In this document: positions 42,185 through 54,111 of the stretch, piece after piece
Layout of the letters: each line of letters begins with the position of its first letter
Position numbering within the stretch: the stretch's first letter is position 1
Notes under the pieces: generated by a model
What the model was told of the DNA's origin: nothing
Database searches by the model: none
Seen by the model: the letters and a program-made list of their open reading frames with translations, nothing else
Made by a program: the position numbers and the translations under genes
From: Kitasatospora arboriphila
GTDB lineage: Bacteria; Actinomycetota; Actinomycetes; Mycobacteriales; Mycobacteriaceae
NCBI RefSeq assembly: GCF_000717275.1
Contig: NZ_JNYV01000002.1
Location: 1,302,001-1,366,000, forward strand
Length of the DNA stretch: 64,000 nt
Direction of reading: 5' to 3'

Positions 42185-43602
42185 CGGTACTCCCGGATCC
42201 TGGGGAAGATCCCGACGAAGGCGGCGATGCCGGCCGCGATGCCCAGGAGCATGATCCCGAGCCCGGCGTACCCGATGACCACCCGTGCGGTGTTGATGTC
42301 GTCGCGGAAGGTGTTGCGGGTGTCGGTGATGCCATCGACAAGTGCGGTGTCGAGGCGGCTGTATGCGGCGGCCGACCCGTCGGGGTTGTCGCCCACCGCG
42401 ATGGCGGTGGCGCCGTTGAAGTCGCCGGCGTTGGTGCGTTCGAGGATGGCCGCATGGGCGTCACGCCACAGGGCGAGAGCATCGATCGCGTCGGCCACCG
42501 AGTCCTCGGCGACGTCCCTGCGATCGTCCTCGCGGTAGTCGGTCAGCACGGTGTCGATCTGCGCCACCGCTTTGGCGTACCCCGACTCGAGCTCCTGCTG
42601 ATCACCTCGCCGCACGAGCGAGAGGGTTTCATCCGACCTCGCCTGCTGGGTGAGGATGCGGGCCTGGGTCAGCTCGCGGAGCGGAACCGCGCCGCGGCTC
42701 TCGGCGTTGGCGGTGGAGTTGACCGACAGCAGCCCGCCGACGAGCAACCACAGCAAGCCGATCAGGACGCACCCGATGCCCACCAGCAATCCGAGGTTGA
42801 AGCGTCGGCGACTGCGCCTGGCGACGTACAGGTGCGCGGCAACCATCGCTGCCAGCAGCAACATCAGAGCCGTGTAGACGCCCCACGGCGCGTTGGTGAA
42901 GTTGGTCCTCGAATCGCCGATGGCGTCGGCGCGCTCGGCGTACAGCCGTTCGGCCGCGGGCAGGATCATCTCCTGCATCATGTTCGACGCCTCGCCGAGA
43001 TATGCCGAGCCCACCGGATTGCCGAGTCGGTTGTTGATGCGGGCCGATTCGATCAGACCGGTGTACACGGGGATCTGGGCGGAGAGGGTGGTGAGGTCCT
43101 GCCGGATCTCGGTGTTGTCCATCGCGGCGCTGCTGACCGACTGGATGAGGGCGTGTGCCGCGGTGGCGACCGCATCGTTGTAACGCTCGCGCAGCTCGGG
43201 CGGTTCGAGGCCGCCGGAGATGAACGCCGAATTGGCGGCGGCGTCCGCGATGGACAGCGAGCTGTAGAGCACCTGCGACGCCTCGGCGAGCGGCTCGGTC
43301 TGCACGATCATGTTCTCGAGCGTGGTGGTGCGGTCGTCCAGCGTGTCGGACGAATACCATCCGACGGCCACCGAGGAGATCAGCAGCACCAGCGAGATGA
43401 TCATCAGTTTGCCGGGGCTGGTCCAGGCCAGCTCGCGCATGTTGGTGAGCGGGTTCTGGGTGTGTTCACGGGTCAGACTCAGTACTTCGCGCCGGGTCAG
43501 GGGAGCGGGCCGATCGAACAGCGGTCGCCGGAAGCGGCCGCTGTACGGCTTCTCCGCATGCATGAGCCGGGTACGCAAAGAACTTGCGTTGCCGCCGGTC
43601 AC
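42181..43602 (-). CDS. glnX: GlnX transmembrane signalling protein
   Basis: The 473-residue protein has TM helices near residues 65-85, 245-265, 277-300 and 445-465, separated by two helical extracytoplasmic regions with four-helix-bundle character. This matches Rv0412c/GlnX, which relays amino-acid signals from GlnH to PknG. GTG 43602 is preferred since AGAAGGGA lies 5-6 nt upstream; an ATG at 43677 is also in frame. First gene of the glnX-glnH-pknG operon, divergent from mutT3. Confidence 0.88.
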   Translation of the reverse strand: MTGGNASSLRTRLMHAEKPYSGRFRRPLFDRPAPLTRREVLSLTREHTQNPLTNMRELAWTSPGKLMIISLVLLISSVAVGWYSSDTLDDRTTTLENMIVQTEPLAEASQVLYSSLSIADAAANSAFISGGLEPPELRERYNDAVATAAHALIQSVSSAAMDNTEIRQDLTTLSAQIPVYTGLIESARINNRLGNPVGSAYLGEASNMMQEMILPAAERLYAERADAIGDSRTNFTNAPWGVYTALMLLLAAMVAAHLYVARRSRRRFNLGLLVGIGCVLIGLLWLLVGGLLSVNSTANAESRGAVPLRELTQARILTQQARSDETLSLVRRGDQQELESGYAKAVAQIDTVLTDYREDDRRDVAEDSVADAIDALALWRDAHAAILERTNAGDFNGATAIAVGDNPDGSAAAYSRLDTALVDGITDTRNTFRDDINTARVVIGYAGLGIMLLGIAAGIAAFVGIFPRIREYR

Positions 43603-43780
43603 GCGATCCCTTCTTCCTCCAGGCCCGCCGCGCAGGGCCAGGTCCTGATCGCAGATGAGTGGATGTGAAACCGACATTACTGCGAATCACCGAGCCCGTT
43701 GCGACAGTGCGGCCCTGTGTCACCCCGTCGGGGCAAGTAGCGTTGCACCGAGGTAGGTCGGCTGGGCGAGGAGGTGTCGC

Positions 43781-44266
43781 GTGCGGGGCGACGGCGACGG
43801 TTGGGTTTTCGACGCGGACGGATCGCGATATTGGGGACGGCACGGCGCAGCGGGCCTGCTGCTGTACACCCCGAGCGAGACCAGTTCGGTCCTCGTTCTG
43901 CTGCAACATCGCGCTGTGTGGAGCCACCAGGGTGGCACGTGGGCACTGCCTGGTGGAGCCCGCGATTCACACGAGAGCGCGGTGGACACGGCCGTCCGTG
44001 AGGCCGACGAGGAAGCGGGAATCGCCGACGCCGAGCTCACGGTTCGTGACGAACTGGTGACGCACCGGGCGCCGAGCGGCTGGACTTACACCACGGTGAT
44101 CGCCGAGGTGGCCGCCCCACTGGCCACCACGGCCAACCGCGAGTCGGTGGAGCTGCGGTGGGTCAGCGCCGATGATGTCGGCGATCTGGCACTCCATCCT
44201 GCATTCGCCATGAGCTGGCCCGAGCTGCGCAGCAAGCTCAGCGCGTTCTCCCAGTCCGACACCTGA
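43781..44266 (+). CDS. mutT3: NUDIX hydrolase MutT3-like
   Basis: The 161-residue enzyme has a complete Nudix box (G-x5-E-x7-READEEAGI, beginning PGGARDSHESAV), which binds Mg and the diphosphate of nucleotide substrates. Its position beside glnX matches Rv0413 (mutT3), a putative 8-oxo-GTP pyrophosphohydrolase; that activity is inferred. GTG 43781 is the start. Its stop codon lies inside a 15-bp tandem repeat. Confidence 0.88.
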   Translation: MRGDGDGWVFDADGSRYWGRHGAAGLLLYTPSETSSVLVLLQHRAVWSHQGGTWALPGGARDSHESAVDTAVREADEEAGIADAELTVRDELVTHRAPSGWTYTTVIAEVAAPLATTANRESVELRWVSADDVGDLALHPAFAMSWPELRSKLSAFSQSDT

Positions 44267-44281
44267 CAGTCCGACACCTGA
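44252..44281. repeat. 15-bp perfect tandem duplication
   Basis: CAGTCCGACACCTGA occurs twice in tandem (44252-44266, 44267-44281), followed by the partial unit AGACCGAC. The first copy contains the mutT3 stop. A loss of one unit would not change the protein. Confidence 0.85.
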
Positions 44282-44307
44282 CAGACCGACCAACCGACCG
44301 CGGCGGG

Positions 44308-45309
44308 TCACTGCGCTGCGAGCGATGCCCGTCGCGCCAAATCGGCGAAGGCGGCGCGGAGTTCGGGCGGCCCCACCACCTCGATGTCGACGTCGAATCT
44401 GCACAGTGCGGCCGCCAGCGCCGCCCATGACCACGACCCCGACCGCAGTCGGCATCGCGAGGGTCCGAGTGACTCGACGACCCCGTCGTGGGCGAATGGG
44501 TGTACGTCGGTGGCGTCGGCGTGAAGGACCACATCACCGGTGCACGGCCAGCGGTCGGTGTTGTCGGTCGAACCCTTGAAGCGGCCTTCCAGGAACGTGC
44601 CCACGTCACCCCCGGGAATGTCGCGACGGACGAACCAGGGTCCTGTCGGTGTCCTCGGAGTCATTCGGTCGGCTCGAAAGACCCGCCAATCATCGGCGTC
44701 GGGATCCCACCCCACCACGTACCACCGGCCCAGCCGTGACACGAGGTGATGTGGCTGCACCCTGCGGGGCGGGCGCGCCAGGCCTGCGTCCTCACGATCG
44801 GTCTCCGTGTCGCCGTCACGGAGGTGGTCGAAACGGAGTTCTTCGCCGCGTCGGATCGCGTCGCCGATGGCCAGCAGCACGTCGGTTCCGGCTGTCGATG
44901 GGTTGTTTCCCGCGACGGGCGTGAGTTCGACCGCGTCGACTCGTGGTCGCAGTCGGCTCGGCAGCACCTGCCTGACGGTGGTCAGTGCCCGAGCCGCAGA
45001 TTCCCCGATGTCTGCGCCGGTGTTGGGCGCGGCCTGCAGCGCGATCGCAATCGCGACGACCTGTTCGTCGTCGAACAGCATCGGGGGGACAACCGCGCCG
45101 GCGTCGAGCCGATAGCCGCCGTCGCGTCCCTTGGTGGCGCGGATCTCGTAGCCGAGCTCGCGCAGCCGGTCCACATCGCGACGCAGGGTGCGTTCGCTGA
45201 CGTCGAGGCGGTCGGCCAGGAGCCACCCCGGCCAGTCGCGTGGAGCCTGGAGCAGTGACAGCAGCGACAGCAGTCGGCGCGAGGTACTTGTTGCGGGTGT
45301 CAGCGGCAT
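44308..45309 (-). CDS. HTH-WYL domain transcriptional regulator
   Basis: The 333-residue protein has an N-terminal HTH_11 domain (SRRLLSLLSLLQAPRDWPGWLLADRLDVSERTLRRDVDRLRELGYEI) and a C-terminal WYL domain; the motif is varied here as RRVQPHHLVSRLGRWYVVGWD, followed by DWRVFRADRM. WYL domains sense nucleotides or other ligands. ATG 45309 is preferred over an upstream in-frame start. It is divergent from the VOC gene, a frequent arrangement, so it probably controls that gene. Confidence 0.9.
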   Translation of the reverse strand: MPLTPATSTSRRLLSLLSLLQAPRDWPGWLLADRLDVSERTLRRDVDRLRELGYEIRATKGRDGGYRLDAGAVVPPMLFDDEQVVAIAIALQAAPNTGADIGESAARALTTVRQVLPSRLRPRVDAVELTPVAGNNPSTAGTDVLLAIGDAIRRGEELRFDHLRDGDTETDREDAGLARPPRRVQPHHLVSRLGRWYVVGWDPDADDWRVFRADRMTPRTPTGPWFVRRDIPGGDVGTFLEGRFKGSTDNTDRWPCTGDVVLHADATDVHPFAHDGVVESLGPSRCRLRSGSWSWAALAAALCRFDVDIEVVGPPELRAAFADLARRASLAAQ

Positions 45310-45413
45310 GCTATCGATTCTGCCGGGATAAGCGGACAAACTCTGACCTATGAGGTGCGCACAGTGGGCACCGGACCGGAAAAACCGGTGTCCGAGCCTC
45401 AAAAGGAGCAGAT

Positions 45414-45878
45414 ATGACCTACAGCGCAGTCACCCACCTCAACTTCGACGGTGAGGCCCGGGCGGCCCTCGAGTTCTACCGATCGATCTTCGGAGGCGAG
45501 ATGACCGTCGCGACCTATGGCGACTTCGGTATGCCGAAGGATGCCCCTGGCGCCGATCGGGTTGTGTTCGGCCAGATCGTGGGGCAGTCCGGATTCGGCG
45601 TGATGGCCTACGACGCGCCCGCATCGGCCGAGCCGTCACGCGCGGCCGCGCCCGCGCCGGTCACCAGGCGCGAGAACGGGATGACCCTCACGAACTCGCC
45701 GTTCTTCGTGTCGGTGCGTGGTGAGGGCGTCGATGAGGTCCGTGCCCTGTGGGACGGGCTCGCCGACGGCGCCGACATCGTCGAAGAGTTCGGCCCCGCC
45801 CCATGGGCGCCGGCCTTCGGCATGCTCACCGATCGTTTCGGTGTCACCTGGATCATCGACGTGGCAGCGCAGTATTGA
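45414..45878 (+). CDS. VOC family protein, PhnB/glyoxalase-like
   Basis: The 154-residue protein has the paired beta-alpha-beta-beta-beta units of the vicinal oxygen chelate fold (VTHLNFDGEARAALEFYRSIFGGEM, and FGPAPWAPAFGMLTDRFGVTWIID near the end), matching the PhnB/YjdN group. The N-terminal metal-His position is occupied by Asn (HLNFDG), as in many non-glyoxalase members, so no enzymatic role can be assigned. AAAGGAG lies upstream of ATG 45414. Confidence 0.88.
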   Translation: MTYSAVTHLNFDGEARAALEFYRSIFGGEMTVATYGDFGMPKDAPGADRVVFGQIVGQSGFGVMAYDAPASAEPSRAAAPAPVTRRENGMTLTNSPFFVSVRGEGVDEVRALWDGLADGADIVEEFGPAPWAPAFGMLTDRFGVTWIIDVAAQY

Positions 45879-45917
45879 TCTGGCGCAGGCCGTCGCCGAT
45901 CTACCGGTGACTGACTC

Positions 45918-46412
45918 TCAGTAGAGCCGGTTGGCCGCCGCGATCAGGGCACTCAGTGCCGACTCCTGACCGGTGCGGCCGTTCCCCATCGACCAGGTGC
46001 GCCGGTCGTCGCGCTCGCACAGCAGGAAAGTGGCCACGCCGCCGGTGAAGTCGTATTGGTGGAGGCTGACGATCTCGACGCCGGCACCCAAGCGGTACAG
46101 CATGTCGGTGAGCGCGCTGATCGGTCCGGTCGCGGTCGCCGAGAGCGATCGGATGACGTCGCCGGTTGCGATGGTCGCTCTACAGTGCAGGAGGTCTTGT
46201 GGGGCGGCCGACGCGGTCCAGTTGCCGAGCCGAATCGGTCCGGTCGTGGGCGCGTAGGTGTCGGCGAAAGCTGTCCACGTCATCCCGGCGGCCTCGGCCC
46301 GCAGCGGCGATGGCAGCGATCTGCCATAGCGGGAGGCAAAAGGATCGGGCGCCGTGGCCTGGGAACGGGGGGAGATCGGTGTATCTGGTGTGGTGAGAGT
46401 GTTCATCGACAT
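45918..46412 (-). CDS. stand-alone 2-isopropylmalate synthase regulatory domain
   Basis: The 164-residue protein contains only the LeuA allosteric dimerisation domain. The pattern ATGPISALTDMLYRLGAGVEIVSLHQYD and NGRTGQESALSALIAAANRLY matches the end of IPMS/homocitrate synthase. No catalytic TIM barrel is present. It may bind leucine and modulate another enzyme or act as a regulator; function is unproven. It is preceded by a short leader ORF containing Ile-Leu-Val-Val and a hairpin, suggesting control by branched-chain amino acids. ATG 46412 has CGGAAG 4 nt upstream. Confidence 0.82.
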   Translation of the reverse strand: MSMNTLTTPDTPISPRSQATAPDPFASRYGRSLPSPLRAEAAGMTWTAFADTYAPTTGPIRLGNWTASAAPQDLLHCRATIATGDVIRSLSATATGPISALTDMLYRLGAGVEIVSLHQYDFTGGVATFLLCERDDRRTWSMGNGRTGQESALSALIAAANRLY

Positions 46413-46451
46413 GGTCTTCCGGAGAAAAGGATGACCAGCAGGTAGCGCTCA

Positions 46452-46471
46452 CGGCCCGCAACGGGGGGCCG
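46452..46471 (-). promoter_or_regulatory. hairpin in the leader of the LeuA-domain gene
   Basis: Reading the minus strand, CGGCCC and GGGCCG pair around an 8-nt loop, just after the leader stop codon. Its 5' arm and loop could instead pair with the GCAGCGGGG segment at the end of the leader ORF. Two exclusive structures would be needed for attenuation. There is no U-tract, so it might sequester the start region instead. Confidence 0.45.
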
Positions 46472-46477
46472 GTCGGA

Positions 46478-46516
46478 TCAGACCCCGCTGCGGTGAACTA
46501 CGAGAATGCGCTTCAT
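46478..46516 (-). CDS. 12-aa leader peptide MKRILVVHRSGV
   Basis: A short ORF precedes the LeuA-domain gene by 65 nt and contains I-L-V-V and a final V, so half its body is branched-chain residues. A promoter-like TTGCAA-N18-TATGGT (minus strand, ending about 46526) places transcription start within a few bases of its ATG, so it may be read from an almost leaderless 5' end. This matches the design of amino-acid leader peptides. Confidence 0.55.
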   Translation of the reverse strand: MKRILVVHRSGV

Positions 46517-46535
46517 GATTCGCCAACCATAGTCC

Positions 46536-47213
46536 TCAGGATTTTGTCCTTGCAACCAGTTTGTCCTTCAAACGGCGGGCAGCGTTACAGGGATCGTCCG
46601 ATGCGGTGATCGCGCGCACCACCACGATGCGGTCGGCGCCGGCGTCCAGTACCTCCGCGAGTCGCTGTTCGTCGATGCCGCCGATGGCAAACCACGGCCG
46701 CGGCGATGCCAGATTGGCGGTGGCACGCACGAGGTCGAGACCAGGTGCGAATCGGCCCGGTTTGGTCGGGGTGGGCCAGCAGGGTCCGGTGCAGAAGTAG
46801 TCGACCCCCGGCTGCTCGGCAGCGGACGTCGCCTGCTGGACATCGTGTGTCGAACGGCCGATCACCACGTCGTCGCCCACGATGCGGCGAGCGAAGTCCA
46901 CTGGCAGGTCATCCTGCCCCAGGTGCAGTACATCGGCGCCGCTCGACGCTGCGATGTCTGCTCGATCGTTCACGGCCAGCAGCGCGCCGTGGCGTGCGGT
47001 CACCTCGGCGAGCGCACCGAGGAGATCGAGTTCTTGCGCGGCTTCGAGCGGCCCGAACTCACGCTCACCGGCCGAACCCTTGTCACGCAACTGGATGACG
47101 TCCACGCCGCCGGCCAGTGCGGCGTCCGCGAACTCGACGAGATCGCCGCGTTCGCGCCGGGCGTCGGTGCAGAGGTAGAGCTGGGCGGTGGTCAGGCGAT
47201 CGCGGGCATTCAC
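46536..47213 (-). CDS. thiE: thiamine-phosphate synthase
   Basis: ThiE condenses HMP-diphosphate with the carboxythiazole phosphate to give thiamine phosphate. The 225-residue TIM barrel has [48 protein letters not shown] and [10 protein letters not shown], followed by [14 protein letters not shown] and the phosphate-binding [10 protein letters not shown]. It is divergent from thiO and shares the gap containing the TPP riboswitch, but the riboswitch is on the thiO strand. Its final codons overlap the promoter of the LeuA-domain gene. Confidence 0.96.
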   Translation of the reverse strand: MNARDRLTTAQLYLCTDARRERGDLVEFADAALAGGVDVIQLRDKGSAGEREFGPLEAAQELDLLGALAEVTARHGALLAVNDRADIAASSGADVLHLGQDDLPVDFARRIVGDDVVIGRSTHDVQQATSAAEQPGVDYFCTGPCWPTPTKPGRFAPGLDLVRATANLASPRPWFAIGGIDEQRLAEVLDAGADRIVVVRAITASDDPCNAARRLKDKLVARTKS

Positions 47214-47328
47214 GATCGCCGAATCTACCTTCTGCCGGAACCATGGCCCGGCCTCCCGCCCGATCCGACGGGCTGGCCAGCAGGCCGAACCGACGGAGTA
47301 GTCTGTCGGTCAGTACACACACGGGTGC

Positions 47329-47412
47329 CCGAGGGATGCGTCGGGCTGAGATCTGGGTCGCGAACCTGCCCATGACCGTTACACCTGATCCGGGTAATGC
47401 CGGCGAAGGAAG
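47329..47412 (+). promoter_or_regulatory. TPP riboswitch before thiO
   Basis: The thi-box elements are in order: ACGGGTGCCC, GGGCTGAGAT, ATGACC, and ACCTGATCCGGGTAATGCCG followed by GCGAAGGAAG. These are the pyrimidine- and pyrophosphate-sensing loops of the TPP aptamer. The last stem overlaps the purine-rich ribosome-binding site of thiO (ATG 47421), suggesting translational control. Confidence 0.95.
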
Positions 47413-47420
47413 AAGGTGGG

Positions 47421-48487
47421 ATGAAGTCTCTCGCAATCGTCGGTGGCGCCGTCATCGGTCTGGCATGTGCGGTCCGTGCCGCCGAATCAGGCTGGCAGGT
47501 AACCGTTTACGATCCAGGTCACCTCGAGCCGCAGCGCGGCGGGGGGCTGGTCTCCACCGCGGCATCTCGGGTGGCGGCCGGAATGCTGGGCATCGCAGGG
47601 GAGAGCCGCACCGGCGATGACCTCTACCTCGCTTTCGCCGAGCAGGCGATGTCGCGCTGGCCCGAGTTCATCGACAGGCTGGGCGACGATCAGGTGGTCG
47701 CTGCCTCCTCGAGCCTGATGGTCGGTGTCGACAGCGCGGACGTCGGCGAGTTGGCCATGGTCGCCGAATGGCTGACCCGACGCGGGCATCCGATAGAACC
47801 GTTGACCGGCAGGGAGATCCGTGCACTCGAACCTGCGGTGTCGGGGCGGGTTCGCAGTGGTTTCCTCGCCCGGCGAGAGATGGCGGTGGACAATCGCCGC
47901 CTGCTGGCCGTGCTCGCCGACCGCGCGGCGGCGTCGGGAGTACGGATCGAGACCACAACAGTGCACGACCTCGGGGAGGTCTCCGCCGACCAGGTGCTGC
48001 TCGCCGCAGGTGCCGGGTCGGCGGCGCTCTGGACCGGGCTCCCGGTCTACCCGTCCAAGGGCGAAGTCCTGCGACTCGGATCCACGCCCGGCGCACTGCC
48101 GCCACCGAAACATGTTGTGCGTGGCCGGGTCAACGGGCGGGCGGTGTACGTGGTGCCTCGGCCCGACGGCGTTGTCGTCGGGGCCACCCAGTACGACAGC
48201 GGGTTCGACCGGCGCCCCGTGGCCGGTGGGGTGGCGGATCTGCTCACCGACGCCATCGAGCTCATGCCGTCGTTGCGCGAGTACCACCTGCTCAGCGCCG
48301 AGGCGGGACTGCGTCCCGCAACACCCGACGGAATGCCGCTCATCGGCAGGCTCGACGAGCGGACGATCGTGGCGACGGGTCACGGCCGCAACGGGATCCT
48401 GATGTGCCCGATCACCGCAGATCTGGTGACTGACATCCTCTCCGGCAAGGAGATCGACCAACCGGCGACAGAACCAGGGAGATTCGC

Positions 48488-48503
<16 letters not shown>
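47421..48503 (+). CDS. thiO: glycine oxidase ThiO
   Basis: ThiO oxidises glycine to dehydroglycine for thiazole synthesis. The 360-residue flavoprotein has the FAD motif VGGAVIGLACAVRAAE, SRVAAGMLGIAGES, VLLAAGAGSAALW, and the C-terminal GLRPATPDGMPLIGR with GHGRNGILMCPITADL. The start ATG 47421 follows the riboswitch; an upstream in-frame ATG (47397) lies inside the aptamer and is rejected. thiS begins 16 nt before its stop. Confidence 0.95.
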
Positions 48504-49496
<993 letters not shown>

Positions 49497-49563
49497 GATC
49501 ACCGGCGAAGATCAGTCACAAGGATGAGGTGGGCGGCGGGGCTGCTCTGGCACACTATGGGCC

Positions 49564-50673
49564 ATGATCAGAGTTCAGGGCCTGACGAAGGTCTATGGCA
49601 AGAACCAGGTGGTCAGCAACCTCACGTTTGACGTGAAACCAGGTGTGGTGACCGGTTTTCTGGGTCCCAACGGTGCAGGCAAATCCACCACCATGCGGAT
49701 GATCCTCGGACTGGACCGCCCCACGTCGGGTACCGCGACCATCAATGGGTTGCCGTACCGCGAGCTCAAGAGGCCGCTGACCCAGGTGGGCGCGCTGCTC
49801 GACGCCAAGTGGGTGCATCCGAACCGCACCGCCCGCAGCCACCTGCGCTGGATGGCGGCGTCCAACGGCATCCCGAACCACCGCGTCGACCAGGTGCTCG
49901 CCGATGTCGGACTCACCGAGGTGGCGGGCAAGAAGGCCGGAGGCTTCTCACTCGGCATGTCCCAGCGCCTCGGACTGGCGGGTGCACTGCTCGGCGACCC
50001 AGGTGTCCTGCTCTTCGACGAGCCGGTCAACGGCCTCGATCCCGAAGGCATCGTCTGGATCCGAAAGTTCATGCGGGCCTTGGCCGACCAGGGTCGCACC
50101 GTGCTGGTGTCGAGTCATCTGCTCACCGAGATGTCGCTCACCGCAGAACATCTGGTGGTGATCGGCCGCGGTCAGCTGATCGCGGATGCGTCTGTCAAGG
50201 ACTTCACCAGCAGCGCGCAGGTCACCGTCCGCGTGCGTAGTCCCAAACTCGGCGAACTGCAGGCTGCGCTCGCCGCGGCCGGACTGCGTTCGGTGCCGGT
50301 GGCCGACGACGGGGCAGGCCCGTCGTTGCGCCTGGAAAACGTCACCACCGACCAGGTCGGCGACATCGCTGCGGCCAACGGCATCGGTCTCCACGAGCTC
50401 TCGGGCAAGACTGCTTCGCTCGAGGAAGTGTTCATGTCGATGACCGCGGGCGCTGTCGAATATCACGGCAACGACGCGATGGCCTTTCCCGGACAACAAC
50501 AGTCGGTAGCCTCCTATCCTCCTCAGCAAGGTCAATTCGCCCCACCGCCGCCGGGGTGGGGTCCGCAACCAGGTGTGCAACCGCCTGCGGGCCAACCGGG
50601 TTACGCGCAACCGGGTCATCCGCAATCAGTTCGGGACGAGTCGGGTCAGAATCAAATTGGGGGTAAAGCCTGA
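49564..50673 (+). CDS. ABC-2 transporter ATP-binding protein with PQG-rich tail
   Basis: The 369-residue ATPase has Walker A GPNGAGKST, signature FSLGMSQR, Walker B VLLFDEPVNGLDPEG and switch SSHLLTEM, typical of the DrrA/NatA (ABC-2) group. After about residue 305 comes a tail of roughly 60 residues rich in Pro, Gln and Gly (PPPPGWGPQPGVQPPAGQ and similar), unusual for this family. It pairs with the permease starting on its stop codon (TGATG). The exported substrate is unknown. Its promoter may be leaderless (CACTAT just before the ATG). Confidence 0.9.
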   Translation: MIRVQGLTKVYGKNQVVSNLTFDVKPGVVTGFLGPNGAGKSTTMRMILGLDRPTSGTATINGLPYRELKRPLTQVGALLDAKWVHPNRTARSHLRWMAASNGIPNHRVDQVLADVGLTEVAGKKAGGFSLGMSQRLGLAGALLGDPGVLLFDEPVNGLDPEGIVWIRKFMRALADQGRTVLVSSHLLTEMSLTAEHLVVIGRGQLIADASVKDFTSSAQVTVRVRSPKLGELQAALAAAGLRSVPVADDGAGPSLRLENVTTDQVGDIAAANGIGLHELSGKTASLEEVFMSMTAGAVEYHGNDAMAFPGQQQSVASYPPQQGQFAPPPPGWGPQPGVQPPAGQPGYAQPGHPQSVRDESGQNQIGGKA

Positions 50674-51422
50674 TGCTCACCAACGCTGTAGCGGCAGAGC
50701 GCATCAAACTCGTCACCACCAAGTCGCCGTACTGGTGTGTCGGCATCGTCATCGTTCTCGGACTGGGACTGGCATTCCTCCTGGGGTGGGCCACCAATGC
50801 TGACAACACCTCGGACAGCGAGGTCAACGTCTCCGACTTCGTGGTCGGTACCACCGGATTCGGTGTCACGGTCCTCATGATCATGGCGGTCCTTGCGGTC
50901 ACCAGCGAGTTCCGTTTCGGCACTATCCGGACGTCGTTCCAAGCGGTGCCGCAGCGATACAACGTTCTGTTGGCGAAGGCCGCCGTATACGGCGGCCTGG
51001 CTGCGGCAGTCACGTTTGTGCTCACCCTCATCTCGGTTCCGATCGGCAAGGCGATGTCGGGTTCGGACGTCGACCTGCTCGGGTCCCACGCCATCCGGCT
51101 GTATTGGGGCGTTCCGCTCTACGCATTCCTGGCTGTGCTCATCGGATTGGGTATCGGTGCCCTGATTCGCCAGACGGCCGGTGCGATCGTCATCCTGCTG
51201 GTCTGGAGCCTGGTGCTCGAGAACGTGCTGTCGGCGATCCCGAAGGTCCGCGATGTTGCCGGACCCCTCATGCCGTTCTTGAACGCGAACCACTTCATCG
51301 ACGGTCGTGAACTCGGATTCGATTGGTACTGGAACGAATACGGGTCGCTGTTCTACTTCATCGTGATCACCGCATTGGTGTTCGGTGCGGCGATCTTCGT
51401 GACCGACCGCCGCGACGCCTGA
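50673..51422 (+). CDS. ABC-2 type permease
   Basis: The 249-residue membrane protein has six TM helices (about 20-38, 60-82, 106-128, 149-170, 177-195 and 222-243) and the segment SEFRFGTIRTSFQAVPQRYNVLLAK, a conserved E-x-R-x-G-T-I-x-x-x-F motif of ABC-2 permeases. It is coupled to the ATPase by a one-base overlap. It is inserted between thiG and thiD relative to the mycobacterial gene order. Confidence 0.9.
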   Translation: MLTNAVAAERIKLVTTKSPYWCVGIVIVLGLGLAFLLGWATNADNTSDSEVNVSDFVVGTTGFGVTVLMIMAVLAVTSEFRFGTIRTSFQAVPQRYNVLLAKAAVYGGLAAAVTFVLTLISVPIGKAMSGSDVDLLGSHAIRLYWGVPLYAFLAVLIGLGIGALIRQTAGAIVILLVWSLVLENVLSAIPKVRDVAGPLMPFLNANHFIDGRELGFDWYWNEYGSLFYFIVITALVFGAAIFVTDRRDA

Positions 51423-51443
51423 CCAGACGACGCCGCGGTCTCG

Positions 51444-53992
<2,549 letters not shown>

Positions 53993-54078
53993 CTACGCCG
54001 GCATTACCCGGTCAGGTTCATCCGGTCGACGGCCGCCTGCCGTCATCTCAGCCCTCGGATCGCGAGAGCCCCCGTGCT
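53993..54078 (-). promoter_or_regulatory. TPP riboswitch before thiC
   Basis: Reading the minus strand, the thi-box elements occur in order: ACGGGGGCTC, GAGGGCTGAGATGACGG, then GATGAACCTGACCGGGTAA and TGCCGGCGTAGGGAG. The final stem reaches into the ribosome-binding site of thiC, so TPP probably blocks initiation. Confidence 0.95.
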
Positions 54079-54111
54079 TTTCTATTGTCCAAGGGCAGCT
54101 TACGCCGCTCG

